Shown: positions 52,626 to 60,581 of the stretch, in pieces
How the letters are laid out: each line of letters begins with the position of its first letter
How positions within the stretch are numbered: position 1 is the stretch's first letter
The notes under the pieces: generated by a model
Database searches by the model: none
Told to the model about the DNA's origin: nothing
The model's input: the letters and a program-made list of their open reading frames with translations, nothing else
Position numbers and translations under genes: made by a program
Source: Bacteroidaceae bacterium
GTDB taxonomy: Bacteria > Bacteroidota > Bacteroidia > Bacteroidales > Bacteroidaceae
Direction of reading: 5' to 3'
NCBI GenBank assembly: GCA_900770665.1
Contig: CAAGKZ010000059.1
Location: 26,512 to 90,511, forward strand
DNA length: 64,000 bases

Positions 52626-52823
52626 CTATCGACACTCTTGCACATTCCAGTTTCCGGAACACTCTAAACGACGTGCGACATCTTCGCTAAATCCATTACG
52701 AACAATGGCTTCATGAATTTCACGGGAATTAGGTGCAGGGGTACAAACAGATGCGACTTGCATTTCAAATCCTCGAGGGATTCCCGACGACTGTCCTTTG
52801 AATGTTAATTTGTAAAGTCTCAT
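52626..52823 (-). CDS. Small protein, 65 aa
   Basis: Not recognised. MRLYKLTFKGQSSGIPRGF start, then an acidic-basic mixed helix (REIHEAIVRNGFSEDVARRL) and Cys-containing end (ECSGNWNVQEC). It resembles small accessory proteins of mobile elements, but no family could be named. Same transcript as the 70-aa membrane protein. Confidence 0.5.
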   Translation of the reverse strand: MRLYKLTFKGQSSGIPRGFEMQVASVCTPAPNSREIHEAIVRNGFSEDVARRLECSGNWNVQECR

Positions 52824-52847
52824 AACATAATTGGTTTTAGTTGATAC

Positions 52848-52970
52848 CTACTCTTTACGGATTTTCGGCATACTCCGACTCACAATTGAAGTGTGGACAC
52901 GTGCATAAGAGAAAGTGTGAGGCTTGTTCACGCTTATCAACAAGATGTCGGAAAACCGAATCTTTGTCAT
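52848..52970 (-). CDS. Possible 40-aa peptide
   Basis: ATG 52970 to TAG 52848: MTKIRFSDILLISVNKPHTF then a basic tail ending MPKIRKE. It is followed 25 bp later by the 65-aa gene. Basic, no signal. May be a short leader ORF or gene fragment. Confidence 0.25.
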   Translation of the reverse strand: MTKIRFSDILLISVNKPHTFSYARVHTSIVSRSMPKIRKE

Positions 52971-53069
52971 AGTGTGTTATAATTCAATTGTTTTAATATG
53001 TTTTATATTCTATTTAGCCATTAAACTTTTCCTTTCAACAACCTGACAATACAAAAGTCTGGGAATAAA

Positions 53070-53101
53070 AAACCCTATGCAACTTTTTATTTGCACAGGG
53101 T
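53070..53101 (-). terminator. Terminator of the 425-aa gene
   Basis: AACCCTGTGCAA - ATAAAAAG - TTGCATAGGGTT on the minus strand, followed by a T-run. About 95 bp after the stop at 53198. Confidence 0.75.
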
Positions 53102-53197
53102 TTGAAATAAATTTTAACTATTTGATATATAGTGATAAAAGAATGATATGGGGATTTGTAAAGGGGAAACAACGGGGGAATGTTAGGGGAATATGGA

Positions 53198-54475
53198 CTA
53201 TCTTTTCATTGGTTCCCAAACCTCCTTGTCATATAAGTATGAACTGAACTCCTCCATAAGATGCTGGCATTTGTTCGGTTTCAATGTGCTCGTCTCTTCT
53301 ATTCCCCAGTATTGTAAACACAAATCTCTGAATTGCTCCTGACGAAGCGGCTTATGCACTTTAGCGATTTTATCGTAACACTTGAACTTGCTATTCAGGT
53401 ATTTGTGATTGCACTCCTTTCTGAACTTATAGCAAAGTGCAGCTCGATGTGTCTTGTTCATTTTCTCCACATCAAACAGCTCGTATATTTTTTTCAGGAA
53501 ACCTGCGACATCTTTATGGTATCTATCTCCTGCACAGATGGTTTCAAGTATTTGCTTTTTGCCCTTTGGCTCATAGTTATCCTTAACCTTACTCACAAAC
53601 CCATAAATTGCACTTAATTGCTGCTTTACATTTTTGAGCGAGACCAGACCTATCTTGGAACGGAACATCACCCAAACAAGATGATTGAAACGGTTCTTGA
53701 CACTGAGTATGAAATCGCGGAGAACGACAAACAAATTGAAGTCATCAATAGTTTTAAAGTAGTTCTGTGATTTCAGAACGGCTTTGTATGTAGCAATATC
53801 ATCTTCTGGAACATTTTCCAATCTTGACCTTATCTCGTCGTGTGCCTCCAATCCCTTGTCAAACTTCTCAATAATAACGTCCGGTATTAAAGAGAAGAAA
53901 GTTTCCAGGACCTTTTTGAGATACTCCTCAGACCTTTTTTTACCTCTGTTATCCCTATCTTGCAGCAATTGCACATATACATAAGACTTAACATAAGACA
54001 GCAAATACTTAACATTTGCATCTGCAAGATTGTGCCAAGGAATAGACATCGTCTTGTCATTCACCGCCTTTACTCCATTCACAAATGTCATCGTTAATAG
54101 CCTTATGTCATCTGAGAGATACTTGCCATCCTTGATCTCATTTTCATACACCAAATCGTATTTATACACGCCAGCTCTTTCATCTGCCTCTTTGCTCATT
54201 ACAAGTGGGCGACGAAACCCCTGTTGGGATGGTGTTGAAAAACAGACTGTCGGCAAAATATCTTTATTCGTAGAAGGATATTCTTTCCACATATCCTTTG
54301 TGAAGAGCACAGTGTTATCTGGACTTTCATCCAAAAACGTTTCTATCTTCTTGCCAAATGTAAATATGAACTCATTTGGTTTTTCCTTTACGGGAACCCA
54401 AATGCCGTTTTCCTCACGGCTCATTTGAGTAAAAAGGTAGGTGTATCTCATGCGGACGGATGTTTGTGTCCTCAA
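53198..54475 (-). CDS. Hypothetical protein, 425 aa, island orphan
   Basis: Not recognised. Mixed beta-rich N-terminus (YTYLFTQMSREENGIWVPVKE) that may start at ATG 54454 rather than 54475. A long helical middle (YLLSYVKSYVYVQLLQDRDN; EEYLKKVLETFFSLIPDVI) and a basic Cys-containing C-terminal part (YKFRKECNHKY; SKFKCYDKIAKVHK) follow. No signal or membrane helix. Monocistronic. AT-rich relative to the flanking core genes, consistent with transfer. Possibly a defence or mobile-element protein. Confidence 0.65.
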   Translation of the reverse strand: MRTQTSVRMRYTYLFTQMSREENGIWVPVKEKPNEFIFTFGKKIETFLDESPDNTVLFTKDMWKEYPSTNKDILPTVCFSTPSQQGFRRPLVMSKEADERAGVYKYDLVYENEIKDGKYLSDDIRLLTMTFVNGVKAVNDKTMSIPWHNLADANVKYLLSYVKSYVYVQLLQDRDNRGKKRSEEYLKKVLETFFSLIPDVIIEKFDKGLEAHDEIRSRLENVPEDDIATYKAVLKSQNYFKTIDDFNLFVVLRDFILSVKNRFNHLVWVMFRSKIGLVSLKNVKQQLSAIYGFVSKVKDNYEPKGKKQILETICAGDRYHKDVAGFLKKIYELFDVEKMNKTHRAALCYKFRKECNHKYLNSKFKCYDKIAKVHKPLRQEQFRDLCLQYWGIEETSTLKPNKCQHLMEEFSSYLYDKEVWEPMKR

Positions 54476-54752
54476 AATTACTAATATTTCTGGTAAGATA
54501 TAACGCTGTCGTCACAATTTCAACATTTTCATACAAATCGCTTTCAAATCTTTATTGATGGGTCTTTGTATCAAAAAACATCTTTTATAGGTTTACAAGT
54601 CTTAAAATCAACAGGCTGGGTGATTTATACTCCTTTTGTCAAATAGTATAAATTGTCGTTTAAATCGTTGATATATAGGACTTGTGTTTAAATTCAATGT
54701 GTTTAAGAGATACATATTTGGCTGTAAATACGGTAAAAGGAGGATTCTTGTT
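54476..54752. other. Gene-free interval upstream of the 425-aa gene
   Basis: No gene. Contains a perfect 9-bp dyad ATTTATACT...AGTATAAAT (54623-54631 / 54645-54653) around a 13-bp spacer, a possible operator or hairpin. AT-rich. Confidence 0.4.
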
Positions 54753-54840
54753 TTTGTTATTTGCTGTTCATCTTATTTTTGAAATCTTCCATAAAAAGCA
54801 CTTTGTTATTAAAGTATTCAAATGCAATGGACATAGTTTT
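54753..54840. repeat. 88-bp direct repeat, right copy
   Basis: 86/88 identical to 50810-50897. On the minus strand an ATG at 54841-54843 opens a 28-aa ORF (MKTMSIAFEYFNNKVLFMED...stop, 54757-54843), whose start overlaps the stop of the DUF5675-like remnant (TAATG). This copy seems to be the original context. Confidence 0.85.
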
Positions 54841-54842
54841 CA

Positions 54843-55060
54843 TTAAACATTGGAATTCCAAACATTGTAAGTTCCTGTCTCTTTATCATATGAATAATTT
54901 TCGCCAGGCAAGAAACAGCCTTCCGTGTCCTTTCCATAATTACCGGTATGTATGGCAATGCCACTACGACCAGGCACACTATCTACATACCATTGATAAG
55001 TTAATTGAATATCTGTTTCTCCTCTTTTTCTTCTTTCTGTGTTTTGCTTTATTTCCCCAT
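54843..55060 (-). pseudogene. 5'-truncated DUF5675-like gene
   Basis: In frame with the stop at 54843-54845, the minus strand reads LTYQWYVDSVPGRSGIAIHTGNYGKDTEGCFLPGENY... The GIAIHTGNYGKDTEGC motif matches DUF5675 (phage/secretion-associated lysozyme-like or L,D-transpeptidase-related proteins, Cys-His-Gly pattern). No ATG and no N-terminal domain precede it; upstream is an AT-rich promoter-like stretch (TTGACA...TATATTTG near 55085-55115). Probably a decayed gene. Confidence 0.55.
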
Positions 55061-55166
55061 TCTTGCCACTTTCTTGTAGTTACCCCAAATATACAACCTC
55101 AACCATCGGTTGTCAATACCTTGTCGGGAAAAGATTTACTATTTTGTTTACTTTAACAAACAAAAA

Positions 55167-55198
55167 AAGGAAACAAGTTTATTCTAACTCGTTTCCTT
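55167..55198 (-). terminator. Terminator of the DUF2795 gene
   Basis: AAGGAAACGAGTT / AAACTTGTTTCCTT hairpin on the minus strand followed by T-run, 35 bp after the stop. Confidence 0.8.
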
Positions 55199-55233
55199 GT
55201 GGTAAATCACAGTGATTTACATCTTTGTTTGTT

Positions 55234-55455
55234 TTAGTACTCTTCCTCGTCAAAGAAGAAGTCCTCCTTGCTCGGGTAGTCGGGCCAGATGTCCTCGATG
55301 CTCTCGTATACGTCGCCTTCGTCCTCAATCTCCTGCAAGTTTTCTATTACCTCCAATGGCGCGCCTGAACGTACTGCGTAGTCAATGAGTTCGTCCTTTG
55401 TTGCTGGCCATGGTGCATCCTCCAATTTCGATGCCAATTCTAGTGTCCAATACAT
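55234..55455 (-). CDS. DUF2795 small acidic protein
   Basis: 73 aa. The core PATKDELIDYAVRSGAPLEVIENL (residues about 17-40) is the DUF2795 motif seen in small Bacteroidota proteins of unknown function. Very acidic tail (DEGDVYESIEDIWPDYPSKEDF). Start ATG 55455; own terminator; cytoplasmic. Confidence 0.85.
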   Translation of the reverse strand: MYWTLELASKLEDAPWPATKDELIDYAVRSGAPLEVIENLQEIEDEGDVYESIEDIWPDYPSKEDFFFDEEEY

Positions 55456-55513
55456 ATCTGATACTGTTTTATTAAGTTTTTGTTAAGTGCGTGCAAAAAT
55501 AGATTAATTTTAT

Positions 55514-56053
55514 TTATTTGCAAGGCTTTTGCCACATTTTTTCCTTTCCGTCCATCAGTTGTCGCTGCAGGACGAAAAGATAGTCCGAGAGGCGGTTCAT
55601 ATATACCATTGCGCAGGGGTATATTGTGCACTCTTTGCCAAGTGTTACCATCACTCGCTCGGCACGGCGGCAGATGGTGCGGCACACATTGGCGCGGGCT
55701 GCCTGTTCGCAGTTTGCGGGGAGTATAAAACTTTTTAACGGTGGCAGTGAGGCACTGATGGTGTCAATCTCCCGTTCAAGTTTTTCAATGTCGCTCTCAT
55801 TTACAGGGTTTTCTTGGTTGTTTTCATTTGCCAAGTGGCAGCCTATGGTGAATATGGTGTTTTCTATTGCTTCGATAAAACCAATGGTTGCGGCATTGTC
55901 AATCGATGCGGCAAGCAACCCCAGATGGGCGTTGAGTTCATCGAGTGTGCCGTAGGCTTCTACTCTGGGGTGGTTCTTTGCCACTCGTGTTCCGCCGGCG
56001 AGCGATGTGTTGCCGCTGTCGCCTGTGCAGGTGTATATGGTCGCTTTTTTCAT
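55514..56053 (-). CDS. Corrinoid adenosyltransferase, PduO-type
   Basis: 179 aa enzyme transferring adenosyl from ATP to cob(I)alamin. N-terminal ATP-binding YTCTGDSGNTSLAGGTRVAK (residues 7-26) and AYGTLDELNAHLG. C-terminal NVCRTICRRAERVM with the conserved Arg pair. Family length is typical. queG in this window uses cobalamin, so corrinoid chemistry is consistent with the organism. Confidence 0.92.
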   Translation of the reverse strand: MKKATIYTCTGDSGNTSLAGGTRVAKNHPRVEAYGTLDELNAHLGLLAASIDNAATIGFIEAIENTIFTIGCHLANENNQENPVNESDIEKLEREIDTISASLPPLKSFILPANCEQAARANVCRTICRRAERVMVTLGKECTIYPCAMVYMNRLSDYLFVLQRQLMDGKEKMWQKPCK

Positions 56054-56060
56054 TGCTGTA

Positions 56061-56702
56061 TTACCTTTTCAGTGTATAGTGCTGTTTTATCCTCTCCTTG
56101 TCAAAGAGCAACACTCCATATTTGTAGAAGTCGTATGTGATGACTGTAGCGCTGTCGTTTACCAATTGCAGCCACCATTCCCGTGTTGCTTTGCTGCGGT
56201 TTATGCCGTCGACAACAATCATACTGTTCTTGTCTGTGTGTGGCAGTGCGGCGCGTATGAGTGTGTCGGCGCCATCAATGGCATTCACATACAGCATACC
56301 TATTGTTCCAACGTTGTCAATGATGCTACGTAGCTGCTCGGTGGAGTCGACAATGTGGCATCCTTTTTCGTTGAGCAAGGCTTGTCTCTCGGCTGTCAGT
56401 CCAATAGGTGTCACTGCATAATGTGTTATGCTTGGCTTTGCAAGCACCATGGCACATGCGGCTGTGGCCGAACCTACGGAGATGCAATTTGTGGGTTGGT
56501 GGTAGTTGGTTATGCGGAACAGTTCGCGGTAGTGCCTGCGCTTGCGCCTGTTGCCGCCGACAAGCCTGTTAAGGACGGGGTAGGCGTAGTAGGGCAGTCT
56601 CTCCTTCATCACTTGTGTGACGAAGAAAAAGGACGAGGGGGATTGTATGCCATATCCCCCATTGTGCCTTTTACGGTTTATCCAGTCGCCTAACTTGTGC
56701 AT
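56061..56702 (-). CDS. Rossmann-fold methyltransferase-like protein
   Basis: 213 aa. Start MHKLGDWINRKRHNGGYGIQSPSSFFFV is conserved in Bacteroidota proteins annotated as class I SAM methyltransferases. A Rossmann-like core (TNCISVGSATAACAMVLAKP, with a poorly conserved SAM loop) and a VGTIGMLYVNAIDG strand follow. Substrate unknown. The catalytic acid-rich motif of O-methyltransferases is weak, so enzymatic activity is uncertain. 8 bp from the adenosyltransferase gene. Confidence 0.6.
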   Translation of the reverse strand: MHKLGDWINRKRHNGGYGIQSPSSFFFVTQVMKERLPYYAYPVLNRLVGGNRRKRRHYRELFRITNYHQPTNCISVGSATAACAMVLAKPSITHYAVTPIGLTAERQALLNEKGCHIVDSTEQLRSIIDNVGTIGMLYVNAIDGADTLIRAALPHTDKNSMIVVDGINRSKATREWWLQLVNDSATVITYDFYKYGVLLFDKERIKQHYTLKR

Positions 56703-56719
56703 TGCCTGTCAACCGGATT

Positions 56720-58012
56720 TTAGAGTGCGAAAGCCTCTTTTACCTTCTCAACGTAGTCGAGTTTCTCCCATGTGAAGAGCTCTACCTCCATTGTCTTGCT
56801 CTCGAGGTAACGCGATGTAAATACCTTTGTCACCACCTGTGGTGTGCGGCCAACGTGGCCGTATGATGCTGTCTCGCTGTAGATGGGGTTGCGCAGCTTC
56901 AATCGCTCCTCTATAGCCTTTGGACGCAGGTCGAAGAGTGCCTTCACCTTCTGAGCAATCTCGCCGTCGGTGAGGGCTACCTTTGCTGTGCCGTATGTGT
57001 TCACGAACACGCTCACGGGCTCGGCAACACCTATGGCATATGAGAGCTGTATGAGAGCCTCATCGGCAACGCCTGCTGCAACGAGGTTCTTTGCAATGTG
57101 ACGTGCCGCATAGGCCGCGCTGCGGTCTACCTTGCTGGGGTCCTTGCCGCTGAATGCGCCACCACCATGTGCGCCCTTGCCGCCGTATGTGTCGACGATA
57201 ATCTTGCGGCCTGTGAGGCCGGTGTCGCCGTGCGGGCCACCGATAACGAACTTGCCGGTCGGGTTCACGTGGTACTTGATGTCGTCGTTAAAGAGTGCAA
57301 GCACGCTCTGTGATGTTATCTTTGCCTTCACGCGTGGCATGAGGATGTTGAGTACGTCCTCCTTGATTTTTGCAATCTGTGCCGCGTCGGCAGCCAATTG
57401 TGCCTCCTTGCCCTCTTCTGTTGGCTGGATGAAGTCGTCGTGCTGTGTAGATACAACGATTGTGTCAATGCGCACGGGCTTGTTGTCGTTGTTGTACTCG
57501 ATGGTTACCTGGCTCTTTGAGTCGGGGCGCAGATAGGTCATCTCCTTGCCCTCGCGACGAATCTCGGCAAGCTCGGTGAGGATAAGGTGCGAGAGGTCGA
57601 GCGAAACGGGCATGTAGTTCTCGGTCTCGTTTGTCGCGTAACCGAACATCATTCCCTGGTCGCCGGCACCCTGTGACATTGGGTCCTCGCGCTCAACGCC
57701 GCGGTTGATGTCGGCGCTCTGCTCGTGGATTGCCGAGAAGATACCGCATGAGTTACCGTCGAACATATACTCGCTCTTTGTGTAACCGATTTTGTTGATG
57801 ACACCGCGTGCGATGTCCTGCAAGTCGACGTAAGCCGATGACTTTACCTCGCCGGCAATGACAACCTGTCCTGTTGTAACGAGTGTCTCGCAAGCGACCT
57901 TTGACTGTGGGTCGAATGCAATGAGCTGGTCAAGGACAGCGTCCGAAATCTGGTCGGCAACCTTGTCGGGGTGTCCCTCTGAAACTGATTCTGATGTGAA
58001 TAAATATCCCAT
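56720..58012 (-). CDS. metK: S-adenosylmethionine synthetase
   Basis: 430 aa from ATG 58012 (MGYLFTSESVSEGHPDK); a longer frame runs through the riboswitch leader and is rejected. ATP/Met binding GHPDKVADQISDAVLD (14-29), GAGDQGMMFGYA, FVIGGPHGDTGLTGRKI and P-loop-like GGGAFSGKDPSKVDRS. Makes SAM from methionine and ATP. Controlled by a SAM (S-box) riboswitch in its leader. Confidence 0.96.
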   Translation of the reverse strand: MGYLFTSESVSEGHPDKVADQISDAVLDQLIAFDPQSKVACETLVTTGQVVIAGEVKSSAYVDLQDIARGVINKIGYTKSEYMFDGNSCGIFSAIHEQSADINRGVEREDPMSQGAGDQGMMFGYATNETENYMPVSLDLSHLILTELAEIRREGKEMTYLRPDSKSQVTIEYNNDNKPVRIDTIVVSTQHDDFIQPTEEGKEAQLAADAAQIAKIKEDVLNILMPRVKAKITSQSVLALFNDDIKYHVNPTGKFVIGGPHGDTGLTGRKIIVDTYGGKGAHGGGAFSGKDPSKVDRSAAYAARHIAKNLVAAGVADEALIQLSYAIGVAEPVSVFVNTYGTAKVALTDGEIAQKVKALFDLRPKAIEERLKLRNPIYSETASYGHVGRTPQVVTKVFTSRYLESKTMEVELFTWEKLDYVEKVKEAFAL

Positions 58013-58151
58013 AGTTGTGTTTGTTATGCCCCGGTTGTACCAATAATCTTGTGTCGCACAGGGCGTGGTTAATAATTTACTTGTCAAAAACAAGCCGTGC
58101 AAAAAGAAGCGTTTGTGGGATATTGAATGCCGGCGAAGCGCCTTTACAAAT

Positions 58152-58228
58152 GCCCTCTGATGGGGCTTTTAGCATTTTTTACCGTGGTTGCAAGCAGTCA
58201 AATCTCTCCACATGGCCTCTGTTCAGGC
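58152..58228 (-). promoter_or_regulatory. SAM-I (S-box) riboswitch of metK
   Basis: Minus strand: P1 5' strand GCCTGA, then ACAGAGG, GTGGAGAGATTTG, GCAACCAC, TGCTAAAAGCCC and P1 3' strand TCAGAGGGC. The GGAGAGATTTG...TTGCAACC...TGCTAA succession is the Bacteroidota S-box core. P1 pairs GCCTGA with TCAG(A)GGC. About 140 nt of leader lie between it and the metK ATG. SAM binding is expected to lower metK expression. Confidence 0.75.
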
Positions 58229-58240
58229 TTTTATCTGGTG

Positions 58241-58248
58241 CAAAGGTA
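58241..58248 (-). promoter_or_regulatory. Promoter -7 of metK
   Basis: TACCTTTG on the minus strand, fitting TAnnTTTG. Transcription would begin about 58235, just before the riboswitch. Confidence 0.6.
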
Positions 58249-58296
58249 ATGGTTTTTATCTATTTGCCCTAATGATGAGGCTGTTTTTTCTCTCAT

Positions 58297-58785
58297 TCAA
58301 TCTTTTTTAACCATTTTGCTGCTGTCGAGTTCCGTCTTCAGTTGCTCAATGTTTTTGCCTGTCTTTGGATGGATGGTGTGCGGTGCAATCTCGGCCAACG
58401 GCTCAAGGACAAAGTCGCGCAGGTGCATCAAATGGTGGGGGATGGTGAGGCGTGGGGTTTTAACAATTGCGCTGCCGTAGAGCAGTATGTCGATGTCGAT
58501 TACGCGGTCGTGGTATACACCGCCGTTGGATTTTGTGGTGCGCCCCAGTTCGCGCTCAACTTTCTCGGTTATGTCGAGCAGTTCGTGTGGGGTAAGCTCT
58601 GTCTCAAATGCTACGGTGCAGTTGAGGAATGGGTTGTCGCTGTCGAACCCCCAGGGTGCCGTTTCTATGAAAGAGGATTGTGCTGTGCAAGGACCAAGCG
58701 CGAGCGATAGGGCTTCTATCGCTCGCGTAAGGTTCTCTTTTCTGTTACCTATGTTTGTTCCTAAACCAAGGTATACTGTTGTCAT
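58297..58785 (-). CDS. folK: HPPK, folate pyrophosphokinase
   Basis: 162 aa. 2-amino-4-hydroxy-6-hydroxymethyldihydropteridine pyrophosphokinase, folate synthesis. Motifs: GLGTNIGNRKENL (6-18), RTTKSNGGVYHDRVIDIDILLYG with the metal-binding Asp pair, and IPHHLMHLRDFVLEPLAEI. Same strand as queA, 7 bp apart. Confidence 0.95.
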   Translation of the reverse strand: MTTVYLGLGTNIGNRKENLTRAIEALSLALGPCTAQSSFIETAPWGFDSDNPFLNCTVAFETELTPHELLDITEKVERELGRTTKSNGGVYHDRVIDIDILLYGSAIVKTPRLTIPHHLMHLRDFVLEPLAEIAPHTIHPKTGKNIEQLKTELDSSKMVKKD

Positions 58786-58791
58786 TTGTCT

Positions 58792-59850
58792 TTAGTCAAT
58801 GATTAGCATTGCATCGCCGTAGAGGCCAAAGCGGTAACCCTCCTTTAGCGCAACCTCGTATGCGTTCATCACGTTGTCATAACCACCGAATGCTGTGGTG
58901 AGCATGAGCATTGTTGAATAGGGTGCATAGAAATTGGCAATCATGCAGTTTGCCACCTGGAAGTTGTACTCGGGGAAGATGAACTTGCTTGTCCAGCCAT
59001 CGTACTCCTTGAGCATGCCGCCTGTGAGCGCTGCTGTCTCCAGAACACGCTGTACCGATGTTCCTACCGCGCAAATTCTGCGGTTCTCGCTCTTTGCCTT
59101 GTTTATTGTCTGCACCGCGTCGGTGTCTACGCTTATGAGGTCGCTGTCCATCTTGTGCTTTGTGAGGTCCTCCACGTCAATCTCGCGGAAACTGCCAAGG
59201 CCGGTGTGCATTGTAACGAATGCTGTGTCGATACCTTTTATTTCCATACGCTTCATGAGCTCGCGAGTGAAGTGCAGACCGGCAAACGATGCTGTCACCG
59301 AACCCTCTTTCTTTGCAAAGTAGGTCTGGAAATTCTGCAAATCCTCGGGTTCCTCCTTGCGAAGGCGCTTGAAATCCTCGGGCAATGGTGCTACGCCAAG
59401 TGCAAAAAGAGCTTTCTTGAACTCGTCGTGCGGACCATCGTAAAGGAAACGCAGTGTGCGGCCGCGTGATGTGGTGTTGTCGATAACCTCGGCTACCATT
59501 GAGTTGTCCTCGCCAAAGTAGAGTTTGTTGCCGATGCGGATTTTGCGGGCGGGGTCTACAAGCACGTCCCAAAGGCGGAACTCCTCGTTGAGCTCACGAA
59601 GAAGGAAAACCTCAATCTGTGCATTGGTCTTCTCCTTGTTGCCATAAAGGCGTGCGGGGAACACCTTGCTGTCGTTCATCACAAAAACATCCTTTTCATC
59701 GAAGTAGTGTATGATTTCCTTAAAGATGCGGTGCTCAATCTCGCCGGTTTTCTTGTGCAGGACAAGCAGGCGCGACTCGTCGCGGCATGCGGCGGGGTAG
59801 AGCGCAATGCGGTCCTCGGGCAATTTGTATTTGAACTGTGACAGTTTCAT
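58792..59850 (-). CDS. queA: tRNA preQ1(34) S-adenosylmethionine ribosyltransferase-isomerase
   Basis: 352 aa from ATG 59850 (MKLSQFKYKLPEDRIA); the 17-residue extension to 59901 is less likely. Adds the epoxycyclopentane part of queuosine using SAM. Conserved RDESRLLVLHKKTG, NDSKVFPARL, GSVTASFAGLHFTRELM, TLHTGLGSFREI-like (MHTGLGSFREIDVEDL) and GYRFGLYGDAMLI. Pathway partner of queG at 30339. Confidence 0.95.
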   Translation of the reverse strand: MKLSQFKYKLPEDRIALYPAACRDESRLLVLHKKTGEIEHRIFKEIIHYFDEKDVFVMNDSKVFPARLYGNKEKTNAQIEVFLLRELNEEFRLWDVLVDPARKIRIGNKLYFGEDNSMVAEVIDNTTSRGRTLRFLYDGPHDEFKKALFALGVAPLPEDFKRLRKEEPEDLQNFQTYFAKKEGSVTASFAGLHFTRELMKRMEIKGIDTAFVTMHTGLGSFREIDVEDLTKHKMDSDLISVDTDAVQTINKAKSENRRICAVGTSVQRVLETAALTGGMLKEYDGWTSKFIFPEYNFQVANCMIANFYAPYSTMLMLTTAFGGYDNVMNAYEVALKEGYRFGLYGDAMLIID

Positions 59851-59897
59851 GTGCTGTCCGCTTATACTAAAATGTTCTTCGGTCATTGGATTCATGT

Positions 59898-60581
59898 TCA
59901 TTGTTCTTCAAGCCATTGTTGGAATTCCTCCGGTGTTATACAATTTTCTATTTTATACTCTCCGATACGTGTGCGTACAAGGTCGGTGAGGTAGCCTCCG
60001 CTGTTCAGTGCCTCGCCGATGTCGCGGGCGAGCGAGCGTATATAAGTTCCTTTGCCGCAAACGACACGTATTCTTATCTTGGGCAACTCGCACTCCAACA
60101 GTTCTATCGAGTCTATGCGTATCTGTTTTGGTGCCAGTTGCATATCGCTGCCTTTTCTTGCAAGGTCATAGGCGCGTTTGCCGTCAACCTTACATGCCGA
60201 AAAGAGCGGGGGGCGCTGGGCGATGTCGCCAACGAACTGCTTGAGTGTCTCTTCTACCATCTCTCTTGTGATATGCTCATACGGGTATGTGGCATCCACG
60301 GGGTGTTCCATGTCGAACGATGGGGTGGTGGCACCAAGCATAATCTCGGCCTCGTACTCCTTTGTGTGGCTTTGCAGCTCTTCAATCCTCTTGGTTGCCT
60401 TTCCAGTACATAGCAACAAGACGCCTGACGCCAATGGGTCGAGTGTGCCCGCGTGTCCAACCTTGAATCTCTTTATTCCGTACTTACGGCTCAGGTGGTA
60501 GCGTATCTTGTTTACTATCTGGAACGACGTCCAAGTATAGGGTTTGTTTATCGGTATTATTTCTCCTGCAACAAAATCCAT
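59898..60581 (-). CDS. truB: tRNA pseudouridine-55 synthase
   Basis: 227 aa. Catalytic Asp in HAGTLDPLASGVL (residues 44-56), KPYTWTSFQIVNKIR, RPPLFSACKVDGKRAYDLARKG and CGKGTYIRSLARDIG. Lacks a PUA domain, as short TruB forms in Bacteroidota do. Overlaps uppP by one base. Confidence 0.95.
   Translation of the reverse strand: MDFVAGEIIPINKPYTWTSFQIVNKIRYHLSRKYGIKRFKVGHAGTLDPLASGVLLLCTGKATKRIEELQSHTKEYEAEIMLGATTPSFDMEHPVDATYPYEHITREMVEETLKQFVGDIAQRPPLFSACKVDGKRAYDLARKGSDMQLAPKQIRIDSIELLECELPKIRIRVVCGKGTYIRSLARDIGEALNSGGYLTDLVRTRIGEYKIENCITPEEFQQWLEEQ

Noticed and set aside
58013..58102. N-terminal extension of MetK by 30 residues
   Set aside because: The extension is in the riboswitch leader; MGYLFTSESVSEGHPDK is the conserved start.
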